This document shows, piece after piece, positions 1 to 8,269 of a DNA stretch of 64,000 bases. Position numbers and translations under genes: made by a program. The notes under the pieces were generated by a model, which was not told where the DNA came from, did not search any database, and saw only the letters and a list, made by a program, of their open reading frames with translations. The stretch is from positions 186,001 to 250,000 of the forward strand of contig NZ_LNSG01000003.1 in NCBI RefSeq assembly GCF_001468395.1, read 5' to 3'. The stretch comes from Sphingopyxis sp. H073. Lineage in GTDB: Bacteria > Pseudomonadota > Alphaproteobacteria > Sphingomonadales > Sphingomonadaceae. Position 1 is the stretch's first letter. Each line of letters starts with the position of its first letter.

Positions 1-2
1 TC

Positions 3-206
3 ACGCTGCTCGAGGCGTTGAGCTTCGCCGGCGGCGCGGACGAGTTCGCAAGCCTCGACAACATCGTCATCGTCCGCAAGTCGGGCGCGGGGCTGGTGTC
101 GATCCCGGCGCGGCTCGGCGGGATCCTGCGCAGCAAGTCGGTGAGCAGCGAAGCGGTGAAGAATATCCCGATCATCGAAAGCGGCGACACGGTCATCGTG
201 CCATGA
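3..206 (+). CDS. Polysaccharide export protein, C-terminal end only
   Basis: Only the last 67 codons lie in the window; the reading frame is open from base 3 to the stop at 204-206, so the gene begins upstream. The fragment reads as the end of a soluble-ligand-binding beta-grasp (SLBB) segment, with a GGADEFASLDNIVIVRK stretch and a final SGDTVIVP, the usual ending of Wza-like periplasmic/outer-membrane export proteins. In XrtA/PEP-CTERM loci this protein forms the export channel for the exopolysaccharide. Its stop overlaps the next start (ATGA at 203-206), so it is translationally coupled to the barrel protein. The family call rests on the short C-terminus plus the neighbours. Confidence 0.75.
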   Translation, partial: TLLEALSFAGGADEFASLDNIVIVRKSGAGLVSIPARLGGILRSKSVSSEAVKNIPIIESGDTVIVP

Positions 207-1429
207 GCGAACGGCCCCTGTTCCGACATCGTGCTCTTGGCTATTCGCTGCGACGTGGCGCTTGCACCGGCGCGGTCGCAGTCCTGATGACGACGCCCGC
301 CTATGCACAGATTGACAGCGAGGTCGTGGTTTCGGCGTCCGCCGGCTATGACAGCAATCCGTTCCTCGCGTTCGGCGGCGATCGTGACGTCGCCTCGTTC
401 AGGCTTGAGTTGGTACCGACGATTTCGCGGTCCGACGAGATCAGCAGCATCCGTGTTTCAGGCCGGGTCGAGCATGTCGAATATGCCCGTCTTTATGATT
501 CGGCGCAAAATCTGTCGGCGAACGTCGATGCGACCTATCGGATCAACGAACGTCTCGACGTTGCCGCGCGCGTCCAGATCGCCAGCACGATATCGACGAC
601 CGACTTCACCCGCCCGGTCGAAGCCGGCGGAGATGGTGACGGCCTTCCGCCGCCGATCGACGACGACATCACCTTGCTGGGCGACCGGCAGCGGCGGAAC
701 ACCGCGTCAGCGCAAGCCTCGTTGCATTATGTCGCGAGCGAGTTCGACGATATCCGCTGGACCGCGCTCGTGCAGACGCAACGCTATCCCTCGTCGAACA
801 ACCTCGAAGATTCCGACTATGCGTCACAGCAGATCGCCTATACGCGGCGGCTGAACGAGGATATCACGCTCGGCGGGGTGCTTGCGGGAAGCATCAGCAA
901 TTTCCGCAACGGCCGCGCCGGCGACGCCAAGATGATTTCACCGCAACTGTCGTTCGGCATCCGCTTGGCGCCGCGGTTCGAAGTATCGGGCAGCGCCGGC
1001 CTCTCCTTCACACGCACCAAATTGGCGCAGGGGACGAGCAGTTCCACGACCTTCGCGGGCAATCTGAGCCTTTGCTACAAGGTGACGCTCGACAATTTCT
1101 GTTTGACCGGCTCGCGGCAGGTCCTGCCCTCCGCGATCGGCGGCGTCCGCGAGCAAAGCTCGATCGGCGCGTCCTATTCGCGCCGGCTGTCGGAGCGTGA
1201 CACGATCCAGCTCGGTGGCAGCTATGCAACCGCCTCCAGCCCGTTGACCGGTATCGGCGGCGATTTCGAGAGCGTCCGGGGCTATGCACGTTACGACCGC
1301 CAGCTCACAGAGAAGCTGACGCTCTTCGCGAGCGCGGGTTATTCGGATTCGTCCGACGATTTGGGCGGCAAACGGTCGAACGTTCAGGGGGTCATCGGCA
1401 TTTCCTATCGGTTCGGGGGCGTGCGATGA
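203..1429 (+). CDS. Outer-membrane beta-barrel protein of the exopolysaccharide locus
   Basis: 408 residues. A basic N-terminus is followed by a hydrophobic stretch and a cleavage-like site (TTPAYAQ, near residue 35), so it should be exported. The rest alternates polar and hydrophobic residues with many aromatic ends and finishes in ISYRFGGVR, typical of an outer-membrane barrel. Repeated segments such as GYDSNPFLAFGG and SYSRRLSERDTIQLGGSYA look like successive strands. Proteins of this kind sit beside the export protein and chain-length determinant in XrtA/PEP-CTERM systems (pepcterm-associated barrel, EpsL-like); the exact role is not settled, with export or docking of polysaccharide likely. 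It overlaps both neighbours by 4 bp (ATGA), so the operon is tightly coupled. Confidence 0.7.
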   Translation: MSERPLFRHRALGYSLRRGACTGAVAVLMTTPAYAQIDSEVVVSASAGYDSNPFLAFGGDRDVASFRLELVPTISRSDEISSIRVSGRVEHVEYARLYDSAQNLSANVDATYRINERLDVAARVQIASTISTTDFTRPVEAGGDGDGLPPPIDDDITLLGDRQRRNTASAQASLHYVASEFDDIRWTALVQTQRYPSSNNLEDSDYASQQIAYTRRLNEDITLGGVLAGSISNFRNGRAGDAKMISPQLSFGIRLAPRFEVSGSAGLSFTRTKLAQGTSSSTTFAGNLSLCYKVTLDNFCLTGSRQVLPSAIGGVREQSSIGASYSRRLSERDTIQLGGSYATASSPLTGIGGDFESVRGYARYDRQLTEKLTLFASAGYSDSSDDLGGKRSNVQGVIGISYRFGGVR

Positions 1430-2892
1430 GCGACGATCGTTTGGAACGGGAGGACGAAGGCGGGAATATCCTCACCCACCTGCCCACGATCATCCGCGAG
1501 CGCTATCGCTGGCTGCTGATTCCGGCTGTCCTCAGCTTGATCGCCGGGGTTGCCGCGGCCTTCCTGCTACCCACCGTCTATCGCTCGACCGCGACCCTGC
1601 TCGTCGAATCGCCGCAGCTTCCCGAGGATGTGGTCGGGACGCAGGACGGCGACGTTGTCGACCAGCGGATCGCCAAGATCCGGCAGCAGGTTTTGAGCCG
1701 CCCGCGTCTCATCGAGCTGATCCAGAAATATCGCCTCTATTCCGACGAGAGAGCGCGCAAGTCGCTTTCCGAAACGATTGAGCAGATGCGCAAGGCCACG
1801 ACGATTGAGGCAGTCTCCGCCGAACTTCAGCGCTCGGGAGGAAAGTCGTCGACGATCGCCTTCACGCTCAGCTTCGATTACAAAACGGCGGCGCAGGCAC
1901 AGGCCGTTGCGCAAGATATGACCGAGCAGGTGCTGCTGCTCGACGCCACGAAGACCTCCGAGCAGGCGGCGAACACAGTACAATTTCTGACCGATCAGGC
2001 CGCGGCGCTGCAAAGCCAGATCAGCGAGCTCGAAAACGCAATCGAGACGGTCAAGGCGCAGAACGGCCTGGCGCTGTCGAACAGCGGGGCGCTCATTTTT
2101 GGCGGATCTACCGGCGGCTATGATGCCCAGATCATCGCGTTGCAGCGCGACAACGCACAGCTGGCGGCGCAAAAGGAAGCGCGCAAAAGTTCCGCCGACC
2201 GCGATCCGATCGTTGCGGCCGCCGAAGCCGAACTCGCCGCGGCGCAGGCGCGCTATTCCGACGACCATCCGGACGTCGCGATCGCACGCCGCCGCCTTGC
2301 GCAAGCCAAAATCCTTGCCGCGAGCAATGCGGCCAAGTTGCCTCCCGACATGATCGACCAGCAGATTGCGTCGAACAGCGCGCAAATCGCAGCGCTTCAG
2401 GCGGCGAAGGCTCAGGAGGTCGGACGGCTGTCGGCCGCGCAAAGCGCACAGGCGCGCGGCCCGCTCGTCCAGGAACAGATCGCGCAGCAACAGCAGAAGC
2501 TCGACGGCCTCAACAAGCAATATGAGAGCGTATCGACGCGGCTGCTGTCCGCGCAGGCGAGCGCCAAGGCCGAAACCGAACAGAAGGGCGAGCGCCTTTC
2601 GGTCATCGATCCGCCGGTCGTCCCCGAAGATCCGAACTCTCCCAACCGGCCGCTCCTGATCGCTGGCGGGCTGGCCTTTGGCCTCGGCTTCGGGCTGTTT
2701 CTGATCCTGGCGGTCGAGCTGTACCTCCGCCCCATTCGCGACGTCCTTGACATCCGTGCGGTGACGGGAGCGATGCCCATGGTCTCCATTCCGACCATCG
2801 ATCCGGCAAACCAGCCTTCCACGAGCTGGTGGCAGCGGCTTCGATCCCTTATTCCACGCCGCAAGCACGCCTTGCAAAGTTCGGGTGACTAG
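1426..2892 (+). CDS. XrtA-type polysaccharide chain-length determinant (Wzz/GumC family)
   Basis: 488 residues. A short cytoplasmic N-terminus leads to a first membrane helix (about residues 30-50, WLLIPAVLSLIAGVAAAFLL), then a long periplasmic region rich in Ala, Gln and Glu that should form coiled coils (residues 150-390), then a second helix (LLIAGGLAFGLGFGLFLILA, about 408-428) and a cytoplasmic tail. This is the Wzz/GNVR architecture of inner-membrane co-polymerases that set chain length and talk to a tyrosine autokinase. There is no fused kinase domain; the kinase is the next gene. The start overlaps the barrel gene stop by 4 bp. Confidence 0.88.
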   Translation: MSDDRLEREDEGGNILTHLPTIIRERYRWLLIPAVLSLIAGVAAAFLLPTVYRSTATLLVESPQLPEDVVGTQDGDVVDQRIAKIRQQVLSRPRLIELIQKYRLYSDERARKSLSETIEQMRKATTIEAVSAELQRSGGKSSTIAFTLSFDYKTAAQAQAVAQDMTEQVLLLDATKTSEQAANTVQFLTDQAAALQSQISELENAIETVKAQNGLALSNSGALIFGGSTGGYDAQIIALQRDNAQLAAQKEARKSSADRDPIVAAAEAELAAAQARYSDDHPDVAIARRRLAQAKILAASNAAKLPPDMIDQQIASNSAQIAALQAAKAQEVGRLSAAQSAQARGPLVQEQIAQQQQKLDGLNKQYESVSTRLLSAQASAKAETEQKGERLSVIDPPVVPEDPNSPNRPLLIAGGLAFGLGFGLFLILAVELYLRPIRDVLDIRAVTGAMPMVSIPTIDPANQPSTSWWQRLRSLIPRRKHALQSSGD

Positions 2893-2900
2893 AGCGGCCG

Positions 2901-3686
2901 ATGAACAGCTTTCCCAACCTTCCACAACCTCTCGGGGGCACACCGCTCATAGCGGGCCTTCCGGGAATCGGCGAAGTACCCGATGCGCGCGACCTGGAGC
3001 TCAGCGAAAAGCTGGTCGGCTTCGAATCCAAGGATCCCCGCTCGCGCTCGTTCAACCTGCTCCGGACCCAATTGATCAAGAAGCTGGCGGAAAGCGGCGG
3101 CCGGCTCGTCGGCATCACATCGCCGGCGCCCCATGCCGGCAAGTCGTTCGTCGCCTCCAACCTTGCTGCGTCGATCGGGCAGCTGCCGAACAAGCGAACC
3201 TTTCTCATCGACCTCGATCTGCGGCGCGCAACGATCGCCCGGATCTTCGGCCTCGATGTGCCCGAAGGTATCACCGAATTCCTTATCGGCGACGAGATCG
3301 AACTGCGGCAGATCGGACGGCGCATCGGCGAGAGCAATCTTGTCGTCTATCCGACCCTCGCGGCTCCGGTGAATTCGGCCGAACTGATGGTCAGCGAACG
3401 GCTCGATGATCTGGTGGCGCGCGCGCGCGCGCTCGGCGACGACGCCATCGTCATCTTCGACCTTCCGCCCGTGTTCGCAAACGACGATGCCATTCTGGTG
3501 GCAGAGAAGCTCGATGGGGTGCTGCTCGTCATCGAACAGGGCGTGACGACGAAGAAGCAGCTCCAGGGCGCGATGCAACTGATCCATCCGACGCCGCTGC
3601 TGGGGACCGTGTTCAATCGCTTCACCGGCGGCAATGGCGATCCTTATGGATATGGCGGGAAGTACGACAGCTATTACAATAGCTGA
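2901..3686 (+). CDS. XrtA-associated tyrosine autokinase (CpsD/CapB BY-kinase)
   Basis: 261 residues, P-loop NTPase of the bacterial tyrosine kinase family. Walker A is SPAPHAGKS (residues 74-82), Walker A' is FLIDLDLRR (101-109) and a Walker B-like IVIFDLPP follows. The C-terminus carries a tyrosine-rich tail (YGYGGKYDSYYNS), the usual autophosphorylation cluster. Partner of the upstream chain-length determinant; phosphorylation cycles control polymerisation and export. It begins 8 bp after that gene and is the last gene of the operon visible here. No strong terminator was seen directly after it. Confidence 0.9.
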   Translation: MNSFPNLPQPLGGTPLIAGLPGIGEVPDARDLELSEKLVGFESKDPRSRSFNLLRTQLIKKLAESGGRLVGITSPAPHAGKSFVASNLAASIGQLPNKRTFLIDLDLRRATIARIFGLDVPEGITEFLIGDEIELRQIGRRIGESNLVVYPTLAAPVNSAELMVSERLDDLVARARALGDDAIVIFDLPPVFANDDAILVAEKLDGVLLVIEQGVTTKKQLQGAMQLIHPTPLLGTVFNRFTGGNGDPYGYGGKYDSYYNS

Positions 3687-4063
3687 ATAAAGGCAGGCGC
3701 AGCCGACGAACCCGGCGACTGGTGGCTTAGTCGCTGCGTTGCCTATTGGTCCCGATTCTCGTCCAAACTGCGCCAAAACGGGCCACCGCTCTTTCGCCCG
3801 GCCAAATTCGGCACGACGAGCCCGCCACCCTCGCGCGCCTCGGCGAAGTATCTGAGCCCGCGCCGGTTGCGCCATCGCTCTTGCGCGGAATTCCGTCAAA
3901 CGGACGGGATTCCGGACTTTACAAAATAAAGCAGCAACAGCGGGTTATACCTCATTTCGGCGGCATTACCATTCGCGGCGATGATGTTTCACTATGGAAC
4001 ACACTTGCGACCATCCGGCTCCGATCACGCAGGTGCCCCGCGCTGGCCAAATTTTTTCCCTTT

Positions 4064-4079
4064 TAGAATCAGGATTCTA
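4064..4079. promoter_or_regulatory. Perfect inverted repeat, possible operator
   Basis: TAGAATC-AG-GATTCTA: two perfect 7-bp arms with a 2-bp spacer, in an AT-rich patch inside the gap upstream of the first PEP-CTERM gene. The arms are too short and lack a T-run for a terminator, so a dimeric regulator site is the more likely reading. No regulator is assigned. Confidence 0.4.
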
Positions 4080-4087
4080 GGATGAAC

Positions 4088-4120
4088 CGCCGCCTTGACG
4101 CTCGAAAGCGCCAACGGCGG
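4088..4120. other. Stem-loop in the PEP-CTERM leader
   Basis: Nested dyad: outer arms CCGCCG and CGGCGG, inner arms CGCT and AGCG around a CGAA tetraloop. There is no following T-run, so it does not look like an intrinsic terminator. If transcription starts upstream it would lie in the long 5' leader of the gene at 4406. Function unknown. Confidence 0.4.
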
Positions 4121-4405
4121 AAATCTGTCCACGGTCGTTACAAATCATAACAACACATTGACAAACTTTAGCAAATCACAGTAACCCGAATGCGGAAGCA
4201 AGCAGCAGACTTGCTGTGAATATCGCGCAGTTCGGGTCGGAATTTGCGCTGGAAGCACACCCAATGGGGCTTCCGGCGACGAGTCCTTTTGGCCCGACGG
4301 GCGCGGCTTCGCGTTCAATCGGGATCGGGTGCTGTCGAGGGACGGTGCTCGCCTTCGGGGATCACCCCCGATGCTTGGGGTCTCGGAAACCAAAGTGGGG
4401 GTAAA

Positions 4406-5044
4406 GTGAAGAAATTTCTGCTGGCGGCTGCGGCTGCCCTTGCATCCTTGTCGGCCCCGCAGGCCGCATCCGCATCGACGATCGTCAACGCAGGCTTCGA
4501 AGCTGGCCCGGTCGGCCTTGGCGCGCCGACCGGATGGTTCACCCTCAACCCGCTGCGCGTCGCGACCGTATCGTCGTTCGGCGGCTACACGGCGCAGGAA
4601 GGCTCGCAGTTCGCGGTCATCGCCACAGGCATTCAGGGCATTCCGACCCTGCTGACGCAGCTCTTCTCGATGACGCAGGGCGAAACGATCAGCTTCATGG
4701 TCGCCTTCGCGACCACCGAATCAAACTTCAACGACTTCGGCGGTCTCGGCATCTTCGATTTCTCGAACCTGTCCGGAACGACATTGTTCAGCCAGTCGGT
4801 CAGTTCGGTCGGTGCCGGCACCGCGGGTCCGTGGACGAAGGTCAGCTTCACCGCGCCCACCAGCGGTTTCTACTCGATCAACGCGACGGTCCAGAACGTC
4901 GGGAACAGCCGCAACCCCAGCTATCTGCTGCTCGATGCGCCCGGCGTGCCCGAACCCGGGACGTGGATGCTCATGCTTCTCGGCATCGGCGCGGTCGGCT
5001 TCTCGATGCGCCGCCGCCGGAACCTGCGCGTAAATTTTGCCTGA
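4406..5044 (+). CDS. PEP-CTERM sorting-domain protein
   Basis: 212 residues. I take the GTG at 4406 as start because it is followed at once by a signal peptide (KKFLLAAAAALASLSAPQAASAS) and preceded by GGGGG at 4397-4401; an open frame extends further upstream but reads as non-coding. After a globular region rich in Gly, Thr and Phe comes the sorting tail: VPEPGTWMLMLLGIGAVGF, a hydrophobic helix, then a basic RRRR cluster. This tail is recognised by exosortase XrtA, which cuts it and releases or anchors the protein outside the cell. No enzyme motif is seen. It lies just downstream of the exopolysaccharide operon. Confidence 0.85.
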   Translation: MKKFLLAAAAALASLSAPQAASASTIVNAGFEAGPVGLGAPTGWFTLNPLRVATVSSFGGYTAQEGSQFAVIATGIQGIPTLLTQLFSMTQGETISFMVAFATTESNFNDFGGLGIFDFSNLSGTTLFSQSVSSVGAGTAGPWTKVSFTAPTSGFYSINATVQNVGNSRNPSYLLLDAPGVPEPGTWMLMLLGIGAVGFSMRRRRNLRVNFA

Positions 5045-5065
5045 AATCAGTTTGGAAGATTGGGG

Positions 5066-5761
5066 ATGACCATGATCAAGAACAGCCTTGCTTTAGCGTT
5101 GACGCTTACCGCGGTGACGCTGTCGGCAACCACGGCCAACGCCGCGACCACGGTCGACGTCAAGACCGGAGTCGGCGCACCGGGAACGACCGACGCAAAT
5201 TGGTCGATCGAAACGCCGAGCGCCGAGCTGGTGGCGTCGATCCCGCAGCTGATCCACGCAAACTGGTACAGCGGCGGTGCTCCGGCCGGCCAGAATGGCA
5301 ATGTAGATGGCGCGCGATGGATCACACCGAATGCCGACGGCACGCTCAACCAGCCGGTGGGGACGGTAACTTACTCGACCATTTTCAAACTTAGCGAGAT
5401 CGCGACCGCAGCGACGCTGACGGGCAATTTCTGGTCTGACAATCGCGTCACCCAGATCCTGCTCAACGGCATTGCGATCTACAACAACGGCAGCAGCGCT
5501 TCGCAGTTCGGTGGCGGCACCGGCGTTCCGCTGAACATCAGCACGAACCTCCTCGCTGGCGCGAACACGCTTTCGTTCCTCGTCCAGAACGACTCGGGCA
5601 CCAGCGGTCCGGGCTCGAACCCGGCGGGCCTCCGCGTTTCGGCGGTCTTCTCGGCGGTCCCGGAACCGGGCACGTGGATGTTGATGCTCCTCGGTTTCGG
5701 CGCGGTCGGTTTCTCGATGCGCCGCCGCCAGAAAACGCAGGTCCGGTTCCAGTTCGCCTGA
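5066..5761 (+). CDS. PEP-CTERM sorting-domain protein
   Basis: 231 residues. The ATG at 5066 is chosen over an in-frame TTG at 5060 because GGAAG at 5054-5058 is well spaced from it. A signal peptide (IKNSLALALTLTAVTLSATT...ANA) is followed by a globular domain with an EIATAATLTGNFWSDNRV segment like carbohydrate- or matrix-binding folds, and a C-terminal VPEPGTWMLMLLGFGAVGF tail with RRR. The tail is nearly identical to that of the upstream neighbour, while the bodies differ. The two genes are 21 bp apart and are probably co-transcribed, ending at the hairpin at 5792. Confidence 0.85.
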   Translation: MTMIKNSLALALTLTAVTLSATTANAATTVDVKTGVGAPGTTDANWSIETPSAELVASIPQLIHANWYSGGAPAGQNGNVDGARWITPNADGTLNQPVGTVTYSTIFKLSEIATAATLTGNFWSDNRVTQILLNGIAIYNNGSSASQFGGGTGVPLNISTNLLAGANTLSFLVQNDSGTSGPGSNPAGLRVSAVFSAVPEPGTWMLMLLGFGAVGFSMRRRQKTQVRFQFA

Positions 5762-5791
5762 ACTCGACCGCGGCCAGCTTCTTGGGCAAAG

Positions 5792-5822
5792 AAGGGGCGG
5801 CCTTGATGGCCGGCCCTTTTTG
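5792..5822 (+). terminator. Intrinsic terminator after the PEP-CTERM pair
   Basis: GC-rich hairpin (GGGGCGGCC and GGCCGGCCC with one bulged base around a TTGAT loop) followed by a run of five T. It lies 31 bp after the stop of the second PEP-CTERM gene. Confidence 0.8.
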
Positions 5823-5854
5823 CTTCAGGCTTGGGTCGAAAGAGAGTGGTTGAC

Positions 5855-6877
5855 GTGCAGATGAAGCAGCGATCCCTGCGACTTCCTGCCCTGCTCGGCG
5901 CAAGCGGGTTGCTGATGCTTGCGGCGCTTTATGCCATCTATCTGTCGCTCTCGCTGCCGCACCGGTCGTCGGTCGATTCCCCGTCCCGGCGCGAAGCGGC
6001 TGCACGTCCCGCCCCCGAGCCCGAAGCTTTCCGCTTCCGCCCGGGCATCGACGCGCAAACCGCCGAACAGATCAACGCGGCGGTGCCGCAATCCGACGAG
6101 CCGCTGGTGGCCGCGCGGCCGTTCGCACTGAACCTGCCGTCGACCCAGATGAACACCAAATTGTCGGCGGTCGATTGCCTGACCGCGGCGGTTTACTACG
6201 AGGCGGCGTCCGAAACGCTGACCGGTCAGCGCGCGGTCGCGCAGGTCGTCCTCAACCGGATGCGCCACCCCGCCTACCCCAATTCGGTCTGCGGGGTCGT
6301 CTTTCAGGGCTCGCAGCGCAAGACCGGTTGCCAGTTCACCTTCACCTGTGACGGTTCGCTGAACCGGCGCCCCTCGGCGAGCGGCTGGGCGCGCGCGCGC
6401 GCCGTCGCGGCGGCGGCGCTATCCGGCTATGTCGAACCCAGCGTCGGCCTCGCGACGCATTATCATACGCTTTGGGTGGTTCCCTACTGGAGCGCCAATC
6501 TCACCAAGCTGCGCACCGTCGGATCGCATATTTTCTACCGATGGAGCGGCCGCAGCGGCACGCGCAGCGCGTTCGTCAACCCCTATGCCAATGCCGAGCT
6601 GCTTCCGGCGTCGGCGGTCACGAGCCTGTCGGGCTATCTGCTCGAGACCTCCGGCGCGCTCCCGCTCGACCCTGCGATCGCGGACGGCGATGCCGCGGCC
6701 TCGGTGCCCGCCGTCCAGACGGGACTGATCGCACCGCCGAGAGGCGAACTCAGTTCCGCGGCCCAACCGGTCCTCGGCAAGAGAGGCAGCGAGCTGGCGC
6801 CGACCGACTCCAGGCTCAAGAGCGACGCATCCGAACACCGGCTCCTCGAGGATCAGGCGCCGCGCCTCAATCGCTGA
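5855..6877 (+). CDS. Cell wall hydrolase, SleB family
   Basis: About 340 residues. The GTG at 5855 is favoured because AGAGAG at 5841-5846 is 8 bp upstream; ATG 5861 is a close alternative. A single membrane anchor (ALLGASGLLMLAALYAIYLS) is followed by a proline-rich linker, then the Hydrolase_2 (SleB) domain from about residue 105 with the catalytic-region signature AVYYEAASETLTGQRAVAQV and paired cysteines (SVCGVVFQG, GCQFTFTC). The family cleaves peptidoglycan; in non-spore-formers it is a periplasmic, membrane-anchored wall remodelling enzyme. The C-terminal 100 residues are low complexity. Confidence 0.85.
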   Translation: MQMKQRSLRLPALLGASGLLMLAALYAIYLSLSLPHRSSVDSPSRREAAARPAPEPEAFRFRPGIDAQTAEQINAAVPQSDEPLVAARPFALNLPSTQMNTKLSAVDCLTAAVYYEAASETLTGQRAVAQVVLNRMRHPAYPNSVCGVVFQGSQRKTGCQFTFTCDGSLNRRPSASGWARARAVAAAALSGYVEPSVGLATHYHTLWVVPYWSANLTKLRTVGSHIFYRWSGRSGTRSAFVNPYANAELLPASAVTSLSGYLLETSGALPLDPAIADGDAAASVPAVQTGLIAPPRGELSSAAQPVLGKRGSELAPTDSRLKSDASEHRLLEDQAPRLNR

Positions 6878-6907
6878 GCGCCGCCGCCTTCCGCGCGCAG
6901 CGCTGCC

Positions 6908-8269
6908 TCACGGCTGGGCCGTGCCCCCGCCCAGGGCTTGATAGAGCGCGACATAGGAGGTCAGCCGATCGGCGCGCAGCTGAATCAGCGCGAGATCGAC
7001 CGATAGCAGCGCTCGCTGCGCATCGATTTGCTCCAGATAGGGCGAATAACCGGCGCGGTAGCGGTTCGTCGCGTGGCGGAGCACTTCGGCGACCGCGGCG
7101 CGCTGTGCAAGCAAGGCTTGTTCCTGCGCGCCCAGCCGGTCGATCAATGCAAGCTGGTCCTCGACCTCGCGAAACGCGGTCAGGACCGCCTTGCGATAGG
7201 CGAATGCGGCCTGGTCGCGCTGTGCGGTCGCAGCATCGAACTGCCCCTCCAGCCGCCCGCCCGAGAAGATAGGGGCGAGGATGCTGCCGCCGATCGACCA
7301 GATGGTGATCGGATCGCTGAGCAGAGACGAGATCGCCGCGCCGCCCGATGCCGACAGGCGGATCTGCGGCAGGAATTGCCCGCGCGCGGCGCGCAGATTG
7401 GCGTCGGTTGCGGCGAGCGAATATTCGGCCTGCGCGATGTCGGGACGGCGGCGCACAAGGTCCGACGGCACGACCGCCGGCACGACGGGGGTCGCCAGCG
7501 CATCGAAATCGGCCCCGCGCGTTATTGCGTGCGGGGTATCGCCGACGAGCAACGACAGCGCATTTTCCTGCCGCGCAATCGCCGCTTCGATTGTCGGGAT
7601 TTGCTGTTCGGCGGCGCGGTATTCGGCTTCGGACTGACGGAGTTCGAGCTCCGACGTATAGCCCGCCTCGGCGCGGTCGCGCGCGATGCGCAGCGCCTCG
7701 CCGCGCTGGACGAGCGTTTCCCTAAGCACCTTGAGGCGATCGTCGAGCGCGAGCAAGGTGATGTAGCCGCTCGCCGCCGTCGCGCTGACCGACAGCGTCG
7801 CCGCTTCTTGCGCGGCGGCCAAGGCGGCGGCGCTGGCACGCGCGGCATCGTGCCGCGCCGCGTTGACGCCGAACAGATCGACCTCATAAGCCGCCTGGAA
7901 TGTCGGCTGCGCCGAGGTGCTTTCGCTCGGCTGGCCAAACGCGTTGACCGTGCGCGCCTCCGACCCCGGCACGCTTGCCGACAGGCTGGGCAGCAGCAGC
8001 GAGCGTGCGACGCGTTCCTGCGCGCGCGCCTCGGCCACGCGCGCCGCGGCGATGGCGAGGTCCGTATTGTTCGCGCGCGCCTGCTCGACCAGCGCAGAAA
8101 GCTGCGGGTCGCCGAACCGTGCCCACCATTCGCGCTCGACCGTGCCCTCGGCAGGCAGCGACGTGCGCCAGTCGGCGGGCGGCGCAACGACGCTCGCCTC
8201 GGGCCGCGGACTGATGGCCGGGGCGCACCCCGCGATCAGCAGCGGCAGCAACAGCGCCGCGCGTCTCAC
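6908..8269 (-). CDS. Outer-membrane efflux lipoprotein (NodT/OprM type)
   Basis: 453 residues. The N-terminus is a lipoprotein signal with lipobox LIAGC (Cys about residue 15). The rest shows two alternating coiled-coil and strand repeats of the TolC fold, with typical segments such as WWARFGDPQLSALVEQARANN and LVRRRPDIAQAEYSLAATDA. It is the outer-membrane channel of a tripartite efflux pump and overlaps the upstream HlyD gene by 4 bp. Last gene of a three-gene operon (MFS, adaptor, channel). Substrate unknown. Confidence 0.9.
   Translation of the reverse strand: MRRAALLLPLLIAGCAPAISPRPEASVVAPPADWRTSLPAEGTVEREWWARFGDPQLSALVEQARANNTDLAIAAARVAEARAQERVARSLLLPSLSASVPGSEARTVNAFGQPSESTSAQPTFQAAYEVDLFGVNAARHDAARASAAALAAAQEAATLSVSATAASGYITLLALDDRLKVLRETLVQRGEALRIARDRAEAGYTSELELRQSEAEYRAAEQQIPTIEAAIARQENALSLLVGDTPHAITRGADFDALATPVVPAVVPSDLVRRRPDIAQAEYSLAATDANLRAARGQFLPQIRLSASGGAAISSLLSDPITIWSIGGSILAPIFSGGRLEGQFDAATAQRDQAAFAYRKAVLTAFREVEDQLALIDRLGAQEQALLAQRAAVAEVLRHATNRYRAGYSPYLEQIDAQRALLSVDLALIQLRADRLTSYVALYQALGGGTAQP

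Larger units (their letters stand above)
3687..4405. other. 719-bp non-coding gap before the PEP-CTERM genes
   Basis: No convincing gene. Local composition is lower in GC than the surroundings between 3890 and 4200. It contains a perfect inverted repeat at 4064-4079, a strong stem-loop at 4088-4120 and a TTGACA hexamer near 4158 without a good -10 box at the right distance. It probably holds the promoter and a long leader for the PEP-CTERM gene at 4406. Small open frames here have no ribosome-binding site or recognisable product. Confidence 0.5.

Noticed and set aside
1567..2943. 458-residue open frame on the minus strand opposite the chain-length determinant
   Set aside because: Arg-rich reading antisense to a clear gene, without ribosome-binding site or domains; a by-product of high GC.
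3723..3737. GG-N10-GC spacing resembling a sigma-54 promoter before the PEP-CTERM genes
   Set aside because: Only the GG and GC match; lacks TGGCAC and TTGC, and lies 670 bp from the gene.
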